The notes under the pieces are model-generated. The model did not search any database. It was not told where the DNA came from and saw only the letters and a list, made by a program, of their open reading frames with translations. A stretch of DNA of 64,000 nt from positions 496,001-560,000 of the forward strand of contig KV748191.1 of NCBI GenBank assembly GCA_001692895.1. Reading direction: 5' to 3'. The stretch comes from Cenococcum geophilum 1.58. Taxonomy: Eukaryota > Ascomycota > Dothideomycetes > Gloniales > Gloniaceae. The first letter of the stretch is position 1, and each line of letters begins with the position of its first letter. Made by a program: the position numbers and the translations under genes. Positions 1 to 12,065 of the stretch are shown here, one piece after another.

Positions 1-1927
1 GCACGGTCTTCAACTGACGGTGTTGATATAGCGTTGTATCTGTGCAGCTGGTGATGACACTCAGTTCACTTTCCGAGATTGGAACGGTTCGGGCTTTTGT
101 GTCAACCCAAGCTGCTTTATACTGTGGAGTATTTTTGGGCCTAGTATTGCTTCCCATGGATTGAGTTAGGAAGCTTAAAGTTTTAAGGTGGATATGGTTA
201 ATGTTGCACCAATGGTGTTGCATTCTAATAAATAACACGAAAGGGTCATCTTAAAATCAGATGAAATATCAATGGCAAAAATTCTAAATTGGTCGTTTTC
301 AAGTCAATGGTAATGGGAAAACTAAGCAGATTAACCTGTAATCAAGGCTATGTGCGATATATCGATGATTCAGGTTCGATGGCAAATCACTGTTGATAAC
401 GCAACACGACGCTGGCTGCAGATAGCTGGAACAGATTCACCAGAGGCAGGAGGCGTTGAGTTGCCACTATGGAGGCTAACGGAGGAGTCCCGGAAGGGCT
501 AAATGAAAGGCTTCTTCAGCATCCGTAAAACTTCGTTCGTGCGGGATGTTTCTGTTACGCAAACAATGAGCAACGACGTGTAAGGTAGTTTCGGCACGAG
601 TAAAAGTTTTCCTAATGACAGGCATCCAGATGGGGTCTGCAGGCGAGATCTCCAGACTGCATACAGTGGCGTAATTTGCTTGCCGTTGTACCTGTTCGAA
701 ATTGGAACCCGTGGAGAAAGCGGGCCGAGGGCCTCTCCCAGCCTTGCAGAAGGCCGAGAAGTCAAAGCCCGAGGGCGATGACGATGGCGACTGTGACTAG
801 GCCACTGAGCCTATCGGCCTGATCTCCGCGTGCGATGGTTCGGCTGTTTTTGGGGACCACGCATGTTTCTAATACTTCGCCCTCTTAGGACTTTCCTTAC
901 ACAGTATTCCTGCATTGCGAGAGCGGCTCGTCAGCAGGGCCTGCGATACGTCAAACCTTCCGAAGAATCAGGCCTACTGCGAAGACCCAAGCCATAATGC
1001 TATCTCGAGTCCGAGCCAAAGATAAACAGGCCGAGAGCTGCAGCTAGCATTGGCCGGGGAGCGTCGAGCAGAGGGTGAGAAGTTCATATACTTTGCGTGC
1101 CTGTGGGTACGCGCGAGACTCGAGTGATGAGAGGGCCAAAAGGGAGCAGACGGACGCAATTGCATGCGGGGTGTCCAGCTTTTGAGAGTGGTAGCTGCTC
1201 GCCTCGGAGCGCAGAGATGGTGAGGGCGGAGCGGCACTGCTCGCAGCAGTTGTAGCAGTACATGGGGAGGTTGCGTGTTAGCAACGGCCAAGCAAGCGTC
1301 GCAAGGTGGCTCGCAAGGTGGCTCGCAAGGTCTTCCCTCCAGCAGGAAGGGCTGTTACTTGTGGGGGTTGCGAGGGTGCCAGAATAGCGTCAATCTCTTC
1401 TCCGCATGCCCTCTCCCTGATCACACGCAGCCCTTGACCCATTCCAGCTTCATTAGGCCAACGGTCACCTTCTGAGTGTCAAAGAACTGTAGGCCGAAGA
1501 GAGAGCATTACTCTAACTTGGGTTTTGCTTTTGACTTCACCAGCGCTCTTGCCTGAGCACCTTGTAGGACGGGCCTGTTGTCTTACCGTGGGCCTTGACT
1601 CTTACTCGTCTACACCTGCTGCCCAGCCAAGAGCTCCGCACCGCGCACCACACACTGAAAACATCACCCCCGACGACGCCACCAAACCTTGCCTTCCTCC
1701 CTTTAACTTCGCTTCTCTACTATTTCCACCGCAGCCTTACCATGTCGTCACTATTCTAGACGTCCTGCACCGATCCGAGTCGCTTCCGGCCGCTCACTCT
1801 TCCCGGATCTGCTCCCGGCTCCCCGAACCCTCATCCATCTCAATACGCTGGTTACCCTTCAGCGAGCGCGATATATATCACCTCCGCGGTCGCCTGTGTT
1901 ATTGCCAGTTGATATCTGGAGGAGGGA
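1..1927. other. no gene recognised; distal part intergenic, proximal part likely leader of SPT23/MGA2
   Basis: No reading frame here has a recognisable domain or a convincing exon structure. The last 400 bases before position 1928 are pyrimidine-rich with several short upstream ATGs, which would suit a long 5' leader of the next gene. A small 12-bp direct repeat (GCAAGGTGGCTC) stands at 1301-1331, two full copies and a partial third. Confidence 0.5.
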
Positions 1928-4900
1928 ATGGACAACGACTCATGGAGGCCCGTCGTACTTGACGCTGACATGGCAGAATGGGGTGAACACAACTTTACTG
2001 TATTTGATCAGTCCTTCGCTACTGATACACCTTTTACGCAACCAGAATTCTTCAATGACTCTTTCATACAATCTCCCGCTCCCCCAGCAACTCCGATTTT
2101 TGTATCTGATGCAAAACCTGTACATCTGCAAAACGAGGCTCTTTCCCACCAGCCACCCGCCCTTCAACCTCGCTCCATAGACGGAGGCTCCTCTGCATCA
2201 CCAGACAGCTCAATTCAAGACTCCTCGTCCGAATCTTCCCGCAGTCGTAAACGCAAAACCTCTCCTATTGTGGCTGAATCTATGGAATCATTGGATAACG
2301 GTCCTTGGCTTGTGGATCACGATATGAAGCTGGAGTATGGAAATACTGCGTACAACAAGCAACTCATGCATACCGAACGGGAACTTGACTCGATTGGCAC
2401 ACACATGGCCACGAATTTCCCTTCATTCAGTAGTCCAAACAGCCCTGGACCTTTTGGAAGCGGGCCACCTGAGGAAACAATCACGCCTTCAAAGCTTGAA
2501 CACAGTCGCGGTCTTCAGCATATCCCCAGGGTAAGCACCTATTGTCATAGCTGTATGGTGTTGGCTAAGTATTCACATAGGCACCCGCGAACATTGGCAA
2601 GCCCGCATTTTTTATTGGAGATAGCTCACGTGATGGTTCACCTAGCTCTGGTCCAATGATACCAAGCCAAGGCAACTCACCAACTGCCTTTCTTAACAAC
2701 CAATCTCCGTCACCTATTCCTAAAGATGGTGTCGGCATTCACAGTAGCTGGAATCCAACCCCTTCGGATCCGGTATGGACAGATAGCCATACTTCAGGCC
2801 TTCTAGGGATGACGCCTTCACCATATAATAATCCAGCTACAGCCTCATTTAATGCAGCTGATGACCACATCCAGGTAGTGCCTTCGTTTTGGGTCATGAG
2901 TGATTCAAACAAGTCTCGAGTTGAGACTCAGATCAATATGAGAATCACTATCTTTCCCCTCCCCCCAGGAGTAACTACACTTCATCTACCAACACACACA
3001 ATCTCTAAGCCAAAACTCCTAGCCACAGATAAAGACAAAGAAAAATATGAGAATAAACCAGAAACTTTGGAATTACACACAATGCTAGTGTGTGCTAGTG
3101 CCATACAGAAACCTGGACTCTTGGAACAGTTATATCGACGCGCAGCGGGTTTAGAACAAATGCCTCCAAGACGACCGTCCAACGACTCAAATGCTGGGAG
3201 CGAGGATGGAAACGACCCTAGCCATCCCCTAAACGGTGGCGAAGTGCGCATCTGCGAAAATTGCATGAATCGCGAACGCAAACGTGCGGGACGAAAGAGA
3301 GTGAAAAAGGTAGAAGATGAGAAAACCTGGCTCGAGTACGAACAGGACCGAGTAATCGTTTTCAATGACAAAGAGTATAAAGATTGGGAGGAGCCCAAAC
3401 CACCTAAAGATGGGCTTCCTCACACACCAGCGTTCTTCCCGCCAGGCGCCAGACAGATTGATGTTCCAATGCGCATTGCCTGCTACTGCCGACATCAGGG
3501 AGAGAAAACCGGATTCCAGTGAGTTTCCTTGTACGTTTCCAATGCAGCAGCCAAACTAATTACCTAGGGTCATCTTCACACTAAAAAACTCTGAAAATGT
3601 TGTCGTGGCCCAAAGCATCACTTGCGCTATATTGATCACAGATGATCACAAAACGCAAAATATCCCGGGGTCTAATACAAATGCGGCAACTACTGAGATA
3701 TCTCACGTGCAGATGGGTCAAGATATGTACGAAACTGACCAAAGCATGACACGTACTGCCTACCCTAGACCGTATCATTCCACTACCGACCTTCAGAGCC
3801 TGCAGCAGCGGCATTATCCGTCCCATTTCGTGAATCAACAGGCAATCGGACAAGCGACTGGCATACCATCCCATCCAACATGTGCCTCAATGACACCTCG
3901 GAATATGTCACGGCAGGCATCGCCATCAGCTCAGATTGGTCCGAACAAGAAGCGGAAACCCAGTTCTTCGGCCCATCGAAAGATTCCCAGCACATTGAAC
4001 ATGACTAGGGCAGATTCGGCGATCACTAGTTTTCCAAGTGGCCCCAACTCTGCTAGTCTTAACGGAATTCCTCCTACGTCCTTCCCTCCAAACAGTTCAT
4101 ACATACTCTCTCCGGACACTTCAATGGTGCCGACCTCTCTAGCTATGCCTATTCCGATGACTTCTGCAGCACAGGCAACATCTGGTTTAATCACCCCAGG
4201 TCCTCAGACTACAAGCTATGAAAATCTTGCAAACGGTGCTTACTTTTCTGCTCCCAATTCTGCTCATCCAAGCAGGACTGGCAGCCCTGTCTCCGCGTCG
4301 CGACCTGGTATGAGTGCATATCAACACCAACAATTCCAAAACAGCCTCGCAAGCCAATTAATAAACCCACTTAACAATATTCCAGATCCGCCACCTGCCA
4401 TCAATAAAGTCGTTCCTGCAGAGGGTCCACAGTGTGGAGGCATTGAAGTGACCTGTCTTGGTCGAGGATTTTACCAAGGAGTTGAAGTTATGTTTGGGGA
4501 CAATGTAGCCACGACCACCACTTTTTGGGGCCCCAGTACGTTGGTGTGCCTCGTGCCTCCGTCTGCAGTGTCCGGCCCTGTTCGAGTCACTTTGAGGCAC
4601 AAGGTAGAATTAGGGTACTCACCACAACCGATTTTGGCCTCAGATTACAAGTTTACGTACATCGCCGATGACGAACGCCAGCTACTAGAGATGGCCATCA
4701 CAGCTCTTGGTCTCAAGTCTAACGGGACCCGTCAAGGCCAGTTCGATGTATTGCGTCGGATGGCAGCTGGAGGAATGAGCTGGGATGGATCTCCAACTGG
4801 CGGATCTTACACCGGCCAACGACAGCACAGGCAAGCAACAGGTTCCGAAGCCATGATGGACACCGAGGAGTTGCTGCTCGCTATACTAGACATTATTGAC

Positions 4901-6243
4901 ATGGACGAAAGCCCACATCCACCAAAATTCAACTTGAAGCGAAGCAACGGCGCAACTATGCTCTCGATGGCATGCAGCTTGGGTTACACTCGATTTGCCG
5001 CTGGCCTTCTTGCGCGAGGAGCCAATCCTGATGTCAGGGATAATAGTGGTTTTACGCCGCTTATGATGGCTGCTATGCATGGACACGCTCAGATTGTTCG
5101 TCGCCTTATCCTCCGAGGTGCGGACCCCATGACACGCAGTCTTCGAGGTTATCTTGCAGAAGAACTTGCTTCTTCACCAGAAGTTGTCGAGAGCCTTCGT
5201 AGAATACCTCACCATACCAGAACACGCAGCGCTGGAGCTGTATCATTGCGCAGTCGAGCCAGCAGTGCTGTTTCGGTTAGGTCACTATGGGAGGGTCCAT
5301 CTCATACGCCGATCAGCGATTTCTCATCCGGAATAAGTACTGAACCAGACGACAGCAGCTCTAGTGAGGAGGTGGAAGAAAGTGCCGAAGCTGCTTCAGC
5401 GAACGTGTGGGTCCACTCACGACGCAATAGTACCGTACTTCACTCTGCAAATGGCCGTGCTGTAACTTTACAACCTCCACAAGAGCCACCAATCTCACCT
5501 GCAGCCATACTCAACTGGGGAAACCAGTTGGCTGCCCAGATACACCAGTTCCAGCAGAACGTCAACTGGAACTTCCCCACTTTCCAACTACCCCCAATGC
5601 CGAATCTCCCAGATTATCAAACCCATCCGATGGTTCGTCGCATCAGCTCTCTTGTTCCTCACCGAATTCCTCAACGTAACGATTCGTCGTCAAGCGAAGC
5701 GACAGTAGTCGAGGAGCCGGGCTGGCGCAACTATATTCCATTCTCTGCTCCATCTCCACCTCCTTCATATGATCATCTATATCCCGTCCGCGGGGAGGAT
5801 AGCGACGTTGTGAAGAAGCTCAACACCATGGCGGAGACTCTCTTGGATCAGGAGACCTTATTGGATCAGAAAACGGCCGAAGTTGACAGTACTGTTGGCG
5901 AAGCCTCCTCAAGCGTGACGCGCGCCAAAATGGAAACTTTGGACATCAGGATCGGGAAGAAGCCCCTCTCGAAAGAAAAGCAAGAAGAGCTGCGTGAGGC
6001 ACATGCGCAGCAGCTCAAGAAGACACCCAAGGATAATAATCTGTGGTTCTTTTGGGTAAGTTCGGCTCTATCTATTACATTTGAGACTTTTAGCAGTGCT
6101 AACTCCGGAAACAGCTTCCTCTTCTCATTGCAGTCATCCTGCTCATTCTCCACAACTTTGTTCCGGGCTGGTTCTCCACTCTTATGACAATCTCTTCCTC
6201 GGTTCAATCACACGTCTCCGGGCGCATTGCCGGACTAGTTTGA
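1928..6243 (+). CDS. MGA2: Spt23/Mga2-family ER-membrane transcription factor (IPT + ankyrin + C-terminal TM)
   Basis: Four exons: 1928-2530, 2581-3518, 3568-6055 and 6115-6243, giving 1385 residues. An IPT/TIG immunoglobulin-like domain lies near residues 790-875 (key GPQCGGIEVTCLGRGF). Two ankyrin repeats follow at about 973-1040 (TPLMMAAMHGHAQIVRRL). After an acidic/serine linker, the last exon encodes a single hydrophobic helix at about 1344-1362, preceded by LWFFW. This order is that of yeast Spt23 and Mga2. Those are tail-anchored in the ER, released by ubiquitin- and proteasome-dependent processing when membrane lipids are too saturated, and then activate the OLE1 desaturase. The long N-terminal half is low-complexity Ser/Pro-rich and probably carries the activation region. 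The start at 1928 is the first ATG in this frame; an upstream non-coding exon is possible. The family assignment is strong; the detailed regulation is inferred from yeast. Confidence 0.93.
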
Positions 6244-6977
6244 GTGTATCTACCTTGAGGAGTTTCTCGTATTGCTGTTCGAATACCTAACGACATGCAT
6301 TGCACTTATCTGGAAGTTTGACACCTCCTTACTCGACGCTTTGCTTAACATGCACACGAAACTATTACCAACTAATTTTTTTTAATAATCACCACCGCAT
6401 CTTACTTCCCACACCGCTTTCCACTTCCTACCTTTGCTACGCCCATGACGATTTTGTTTCTGCTTTGTTCGATTTCCTCGGCCCTGAATTTTCACGGCTC
6501 CAAGGCGGTGGTTTTGGCATAGCAGGCGCTTCATGGATAGGAGGACCGTTCCCCAAATTGTTTAGGTGCTCTAGCGACTTTTTGATGTTCGCGCTCTACT
6601 TCAAAGCGTGCTGCGCCTCCTTTTTTGAATACGATGAGCGATTTCACTTTTATTTTACAAAGAGGAGGGGGCACGGTTGGAGAGACAAGGATATGAGAAG
6701 TAGGGAAGAGGTGAGAGAAGAAGGACGCATGGGCACGGCCAGGGCAAAGTAGGTTTCAGGCACACAGTGGCACTTGTACTTTTGTATGAAACGTTTGCCG
6801 TTCGATGGATTCGATAACTGCTTCAATAACACTGCCGCTTAGATGATGAATGAACTATAAGTTATTTGGCGTGAAGCATGTAGAGCAGAGCTCTTTACTC
6901 TTGCACGTAGGACTACCAGCAGCATACTCAAGCGGAAGAGTCAGGGGGCACTTTCCATCTGTTTACGCTTCGGCTAA
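6244..6977. other. 3' flank of MGA2; no gene
   Basis: AT-rich sequence with no supported reading frame. It probably includes the MGA2 3' UTR. The first transposable element starts at 6978. Confidence 0.5.
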
Positions 6978-7333
6978 GGGACTGTTCGGTTGCAAAACGT
7001 CAGACTGAATATGAACTGAAAGTCCGGCAGAAAAAGTCCGGCAGAAAGAGCGCGTTCCTTCCTAATTTGGCACGCGTCTGTGGCACGACCGTATGCAATA
7101 TGGAGGCTTCAGATTTAAAATGGAATTTGAATATGGAATTTCGAGCTAGATATTGAAATGACGCCACGAGCTCCATTTCAGAAGCTGTATACGGTAAAGT
7201 TGCCAATATTTTAGCGTACTATTCTGGCGTTTTGCGAGCAGTGAGAGTAACATCAAATTTTTGAGGCTGTGCAGATAAAATCAACAGATTATGAACTGAA
7301 TTTGAGGCCTCCATATTGCAACCGAACGACCCC
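6978..7333. mobile_element. Harbinger/Tourist-like MITE, 356 bp, TSD TAA
   Basis: The left end reads GGGACTGTTCGGTTGCAA. The right end, read on the other strand, is GGGGTCGTTCGGTTGCAA, so 15 of the first 18 positions match. Both ends are flanked by TAA (6975-6977 and 7334-7336). The 3-bp TAA duplication and the GGG-start termini fit PIF/Harbinger-derived miniature elements. There is no transposase frame, so it is non-autonomous. Inside, the 14-mer TGCAATATGGAGGC at 7094-7107 recurs inverted at 7307-7320, and a short AGTCCGGCAGAAA motif is tandemly repeated near 7020-7045. Confidence 0.8.
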
Positions 7334-7483
7334 TAAGATAACTTCCTTCTCGGAGGCGCTGCTAGGCATACTTACGAGTGGAGATGGATCGAGAGATGGT
7401 ATGTACACAGTATGTGAGTGTGTTGCTGGCCTTGCACGTGCGTAAACAACTTGACCTCACCATTTCCGCCAACTCTTGCATCA

Positions 7484-7621
7484 TCGGAAGAGAAAACTTC
7501 CTCCGAGCTCCTTTGCCCACACTCACATAAGCACGCCACGACAAGCCCCATGTCGGAAGAGAAAACTTCCTCCGAGCTCCTTTGCCCACACTCACATAAG
7601 CACGCCACGACAAGCCCCATG
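7484..7621. repeat. perfect tandem duplication, 2 x 69 bp
   Basis: Units 7484-7552 and 7553-7621 are identical over all 69 bases. The unit begins TCGGAAGAGAAAACTTCC, itself containing a short GGAAG/CTTCC palindrome, and ends CAAGCCCCATG. Because 69 is a multiple of three, open frames run through both copies on either strand, but nothing else supports a gene here. Confidence 0.9.
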
Positions 7622-8551
7622 CTGCCAACTGTAACGAACAGGCTTCAATGCTACATTATCATCTCGTAATATAGCAATCCCTCCTTTCCTATGCTCATTG
7701 CTCCAAAAAAAAACAAGTCATGTTGAAAAGATTCCGTAACTTCGAGTTGTGCATCCACTGACACCAACTCCCTGTCGAAATCCATCTTCAGGACTTCCTG
7801 TATTTCAAACCATCTCACCTTCTCCAGGCATTAAATTTCGCGTTTCTCCAAGCCCCAGAATGTCAGAATGTCACCGGCGCACCCGGCGTGGCCATCACTA
7901 AAGCGCCTCCTGCACTCAATCCATCCTCTCCTCCCCACCAGCCCATCCCCAACAACCACCAACTACACGTGCTGCCATTCTTCCCTCTAGCCTCCCTCCC
8001 CGCTCCCTCCGCCCGGAAAGATTCTTTCTAGACCCTCGCTACCCAGATTCCTACCTTCTACATTCTGCATCTCGGCTCCACCGCTTGACTACCGCAAGCC
8101 CCTTGTCCCGCACGAGCCTGCCATTGCAAAACAGCAGCTCTCTGAGTGGCCAAATGAGCATCGCGAAGCTGGATCGTGCGCCTTTGCGCGATGTGGAACG
8201 AGCGAAGAGCATGACAGGCTGGGCAAGATGCACAGATCCGGAAGTCAGGAATATTGGACATCGACCGAGTGACATGACGATCGTGCGCCGGCTCAAGGCG
8301 TCATTGCATATTGAGGATTGGCTAGTCAGAAGGCGAGAGAGAGGGTGTGAAAGGAATGAGTATATATACGGCGTGCATGCCAATGGGTTGCCTTCTCAGA
8401 CAGGACAGAACGGTCGTTTGCAAGTGACACTCTACTCTCGTTACACACTTCTCTCCCTCTCTCTCCACCTCTCATCGTTTGAGCTCTTCTCTCAATCTCA
8501 ATCTCAAACCTCACGGTCGTTTTCCCGCGTCCTCTCAAGCCCTCAGCAGCA
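7622..8551. other. no gene; promoter region of the Ser/Thr-rich gene
   Basis: No conserved reading frame seen. The stretch is CT-rich toward its 3' end, as is usual upstream of fungal transcription starts. Confidence 0.4.
8361..8368 (+). promoter_or_regulatory. TATA box candidate for the gene at 8552
   Basis: A clean TATATATA lies 191 bp before the ATG at 8552 and is followed by CT-rich runs around 8440-8515 that would fit the transcription start region. No other strong TATA-like motif is close by. Confidence 0.5.
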
Positions 8552-9025
8552 ATGGCCTACAGCGGTTCCTCTTCCCTCGGCTCTCTGGCCCCCATTAGCT
8601 CCCTCAGCACCAGCACGCTCAAGCTCTCCTCCTCCTCTGTCCCGTCCGCCGTACCCGTCACTCTCAGCAGCAGCAGCACTGTCAAGCCTAGCTCCACCCC
8701 CACCGTCTCCGCCAGCTCTATCACCATCAAGCCTAGCTCCACCCCCACCGTCTCCGCCAGCTCTATCACCATCAAGCCTTCCACCCCCTCCTCCGTCGCC
8801 GCCAACAGCACCGCCAAGACCAGCTCTGCCAGCGCCACCACCAAGGCTGCCTCCACCACCCCCGTCGCGGTTACGACGACGCGCGCCGCCAACAGGACCG
8901 CTAATGCTACCACTACCACTTCGAAGCCGTCGCAGTTCACTGGCGGCGCGGCCGCTGTGAGCATCGGCCAGATGGTCCCCGTTGCGCTTGTCGCGGGGCT
9001 GGCGCTTTGGGGTTTGGGGTTGTAG
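8552..9025 (+). CDS. small Ser/Thr/Ala-rich protein with hydrophobic C-terminus
   Basis: A single-exon frame of 157 residues, dominated by Ser, Thr, Ala and Val. The last 17 residues (MVPVALVAGLALWGLGL) form a hydrophobic tail preceded by small residues (FTGGAAAVS), as in GPI-attachment signals of fungal wall proteins. There is no obvious N-terminal signal peptide, so the true start may lie in an unseen upstream exon or the tail may be a simple membrane anchor. A 15-residue unit (KPSSTPTVSASSITI) occurs twice in tandem. A TATA box and CT-rich tract upstream, and high third-position GC, support expression. No family can be named; the GPI role is inferred from composition only. Confidence 0.5.
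   Translation: MAYSGSSSLGSLAPISSLSTSTLKLSSSSVPSAVPVTLSSSSTVKPSSTPTVSASSITIKPSSTPTVSASSITIKPSTPSSVAANSTAKTSSASATTKAASTTPVAVTTTRAANRTANATTTTSKPSQFTGGAAAVSIGQMVPVALVAGLALWGLGL
8684..8773 (+). repeat. 2 x 45-bp tandem repeat inside the Ser/Thr-rich gene
   Basis: Units 8684-8728 and 8729-8773 are identical and in frame, each encoding 15 residues starting KPSSTP. A third copy begins (AAGCCT) and then diverges. Confidence 0.9.
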
Positions 9026-10726
9026 ATGTGGCTGCCCGTTTGGTCATCATCGGGAGCACTTTTGGGGCCCGGTTCCAACTATAATTTCATGCCTGACGGT
9101 CTGCCATGTTAACGTTTCCGAAGGCCGAGGGTTCTGGATGATGTTGGAGGATGGTGAGGAAGGGGTGTTGGTGTGTCGTTGATTGTAGTGTAGCGGTTGT
9201 TGTAATATAGCTCTCATATACATCCGCCCGAGCTTCATCCTGTATCTCGTCTTACGCTTCTGTTGATGGGAATTAAGTAATTTGCCGGGGTTTTTGGCTC
9301 GTTAATGCTCATGGGGGAATGGGACGGTAAATGAGAAACGCAGTACATGGCAGCATTGATTGCAGATAATTCGCATTGCAATATATCATTCTACTTCGGC
9401 AAACGATGTATACGCTGTGACATGGAACGTTATTCTTTTGAAACACACACCCGACCATGAGGGTTGGCCACAAAGTGTGATAGTATTCGAGGCCTAAATG
9501 CCTACCAAATAGTACCTTCGTGGCTAAAATTGCCCGTGACTGATTTCGCGTGCGTCAAATCAGAGTTTCCAAGGACCAGGAATATAGAACATACCAGTAA
9601 GAAGAGCCAGAGCCGATTATGTGCCTACTTGATCCTTCCACCATCAGCATAGATTTTGTTCAGTCAACCAAAGACAGCCTACTAGGTACCATTTAAGAGG
9701 CGAGATTATGGTCAAAGCCAGTACTATCAAAGACGACAGTAAGGCAAACCTAAGCTAGAACTGTCACGATATGAAACGCAAACAAAGCCGAGACATGGGC
9801 TATGCAAGCTAAAAATGCAATGAGGAAAAGTACTGTCGACCCGAATCGGGTTGTCTTACCTATTACCCCATGACTCACACTACTTCTGTTGCCTATACCC
9901 CCCCCTTGTTGCTCACCCCCTCCCCATGTATATATAGTTTCTTTTCTTCATGGTTTGAATAGACAGAGTCTTCCTTATCTTCTTTTCATCTGCATTGGAT
10001 CGACAAGTACAACCAGCAGCTATCAATGGGAACGAGTCAAGTTGTTGCTAGCAAGAGATCTTCAAGAACTATTTGACCATATGCGGGTGTTCCGCTGAAG
10101 GTGAAGTGGATTGTAGGATTTTTAGGCACAGAAACCCTTCAACGTTCTGCTGGTAAAATATAAGAGCAGGAATGAAGGCGCTAATCCAAGATGAGCGGTT
10201 TGCATTGTAAAGACTGTTCTGAGAAGGCGAAAAGGGCGAAGATGTGGGAGGATGGAGGGGGTGAGATGGAACATTTTTATTGAGGTATGCCACCAATAAA
10301 TCGTATTTGATTGAAATTTTATGTGTGTTAACGTGTCTTGTAATATACAGATGATACGAGCTACAAAACTGCAATACTTTATACTTGTCTGGGTATCTAT
10401 AAAGGCAGACTGATCCTATCAAATCAAGCATACCTAGACTGAAATAACTTGAATCGGCTAATGAATGACGTTTACTGGAAAACAGACGGCTTTTATAACA
10501 AAGGCCTAATAGAAAGAAAAGATATACATAAATAAGAAAGAGAAAATAAAAGCAAATAGATACTTCGATACAAACTAAATCAACCTAGAAAGCCAACAGC
10601 ATGCTTCTGACTTCCACTACTACATTCTGAATGGATGGTCTGAGAATGATATATGCTTCGCAGAATTTAAATATTCGTAATCAGAAGGGCAATGGTTGAC
10701 CGAGAGACTTCCCAAAGATGTGATAT
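9026..10726. other. 1.7 kb without a recognisable gene
   Basis: Only short, low-quality frames on both strands. The distal part from about 10300 is AT-rich and probably holds the 3' UTR of the RTA1-like gene on the minus strand. Confidence 0.5.
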
Positions 10727-12065
10727 TTAAGCCATTTCCATGGCCTCCTTGCCACTCCCCTTACCACGGAGATCGATATTTAACTTAGTGACTGGTGTGC
10801 TAGCGATAGCGGAGTGGTTGGCCTGCTCAGTTGACTTTGACCGGGGCAGATGTTTCCCAATTAGACCGCGGGATCCCCACAAGTGGAAAGGATCAAGAAG
10901 GCCAGAGATAAAGCTTCGTTTGTTAGCTTTCTGTTCTGCCACTAGCCGGGCAAGTTGTTCGTCGGTCATGTCCCAGAACTGTGTCTTCTTGTCTTTGCCG
11001 GTGCATATTCCCCAAACATCGAAAGGGTCGAACGTAGTGACAATCCAGGGTCTATCATCGCTCCAGCCTGGTCCGTGACGCTCAGTAGCTCCATCCCTGT
11101 CCAAGAACACACGATTCGAGTGAGGTAGTCGCTTGCCCGGATTCCAAAAGTTGAGTATGAGGGTATTCACGAACATGATTGATGCTTCAAAGACCCAAAA
11201 ATAGGCTTCGTTGGTATAGACTTCACCAGCCCAGCCTTCGCAGTATTCAACTATGCGGTAAATGCAGCGGATAGTCACAATTACTGCGCTAACGTAAAGG
11301 ACGTAAAGAACCGTTCTTAATTTTTTGGTCAAAACACCGGCATTCGTAGCTCGGTGCTGAAAGATTGCTGCGAGAACTCCGAAAGCACCAAATAGAGCAG
11401 CCTGGAGAATCAGTGATGCCTTGACAAGATTCGCCCCTAGTTTCCGCTGCGCGTCTGTCATAGTCGAGTTGGCCATGCGCCATGCGCCTTGGCCGATTAG
11501 GATTTCACAAACTGCATCGAGACCGACGAATGTTGTGATTACACGACCCGGATGCATAGGTGATAAATAGGGTATGTAATAAAGTATGCGCGAGAGGGTT
11601 AGGTAGTTGATAAGTGAGTAAACGGGTCTGTGTCATGATAGGTTAGAGGAAAGTCTAGAAAAGGCGCTGGGGAATTCTAGAGGGCGAACTTACGGTCCAG
11701 ACATGATCAATACGGTGCTGACAATTAGGAAAGTAAGATTGTCGGTATGGAATGCTCCGATTTCACGAATGACGTATCCAGACACCATGAGTGCTGCAGC
11801 CCATGGCAGCAATATTGTTGTCCTCCAGGACTTATAACGCCTGGAAAATGTTAATAAAGCTAGAACTACGAAAGGAGGAGTTACAAGCATACACGTTTTG
11901 GTAAGCATGCCAAACTCCCGAAAGAGCGAACAACACGGAAAAGACTATCGGTGCTACCTTGTTAGGCGCATAGAACCACTTACTACCAGGTGCTATGAAT
12001 AGTTAGAAAAATATAAAATAAACTTGTGACTGATAAAACAACATACAGTAGTCTCCTAATCCCAT
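10727..12065 (-). CDS. RTA1-like seven-transmembrane lipid-translocating exporter family protein
   Basis: Four exons on the minus strand: 12065-12047, 11992-11893, 11840-11694 and 11627-10727, giving 388 residues. Diagnostic RTA1 stretches appear in order: YAPNKVAPIVFSVLFALSG, HAYQNVRYKSW, SGYVIREIGAF, and PPVYSLINYLTLSRILYYIP followed by YLSPMHPGRV. About seven hydrophobic helices precede a soluble tail of roughly 120 residues with two similar segments (FDPFDVWG and LDPFHLWG). Yeast Rta1, Rsb1 and relatives sit in the plasma membrane and are linked to sphingoid-base translocation and to resistance to azoles or aminocholesterol. The substrate here is unknown. The very short first exon (19 bp) rests on frame and splice-site fit, so the exact N-terminus is less certain than the rest. 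Confidence 0.88.

Noticed and set aside
8557-9078. 173-codon minus-strand frame opposite the Ser/Thr-rich gene
   Set aside because: Val/Leu/Glu-rich mirror of Ser/Thr/Ala codons, without conserved motifs; TATA and CT-rich tract support the plus strand.
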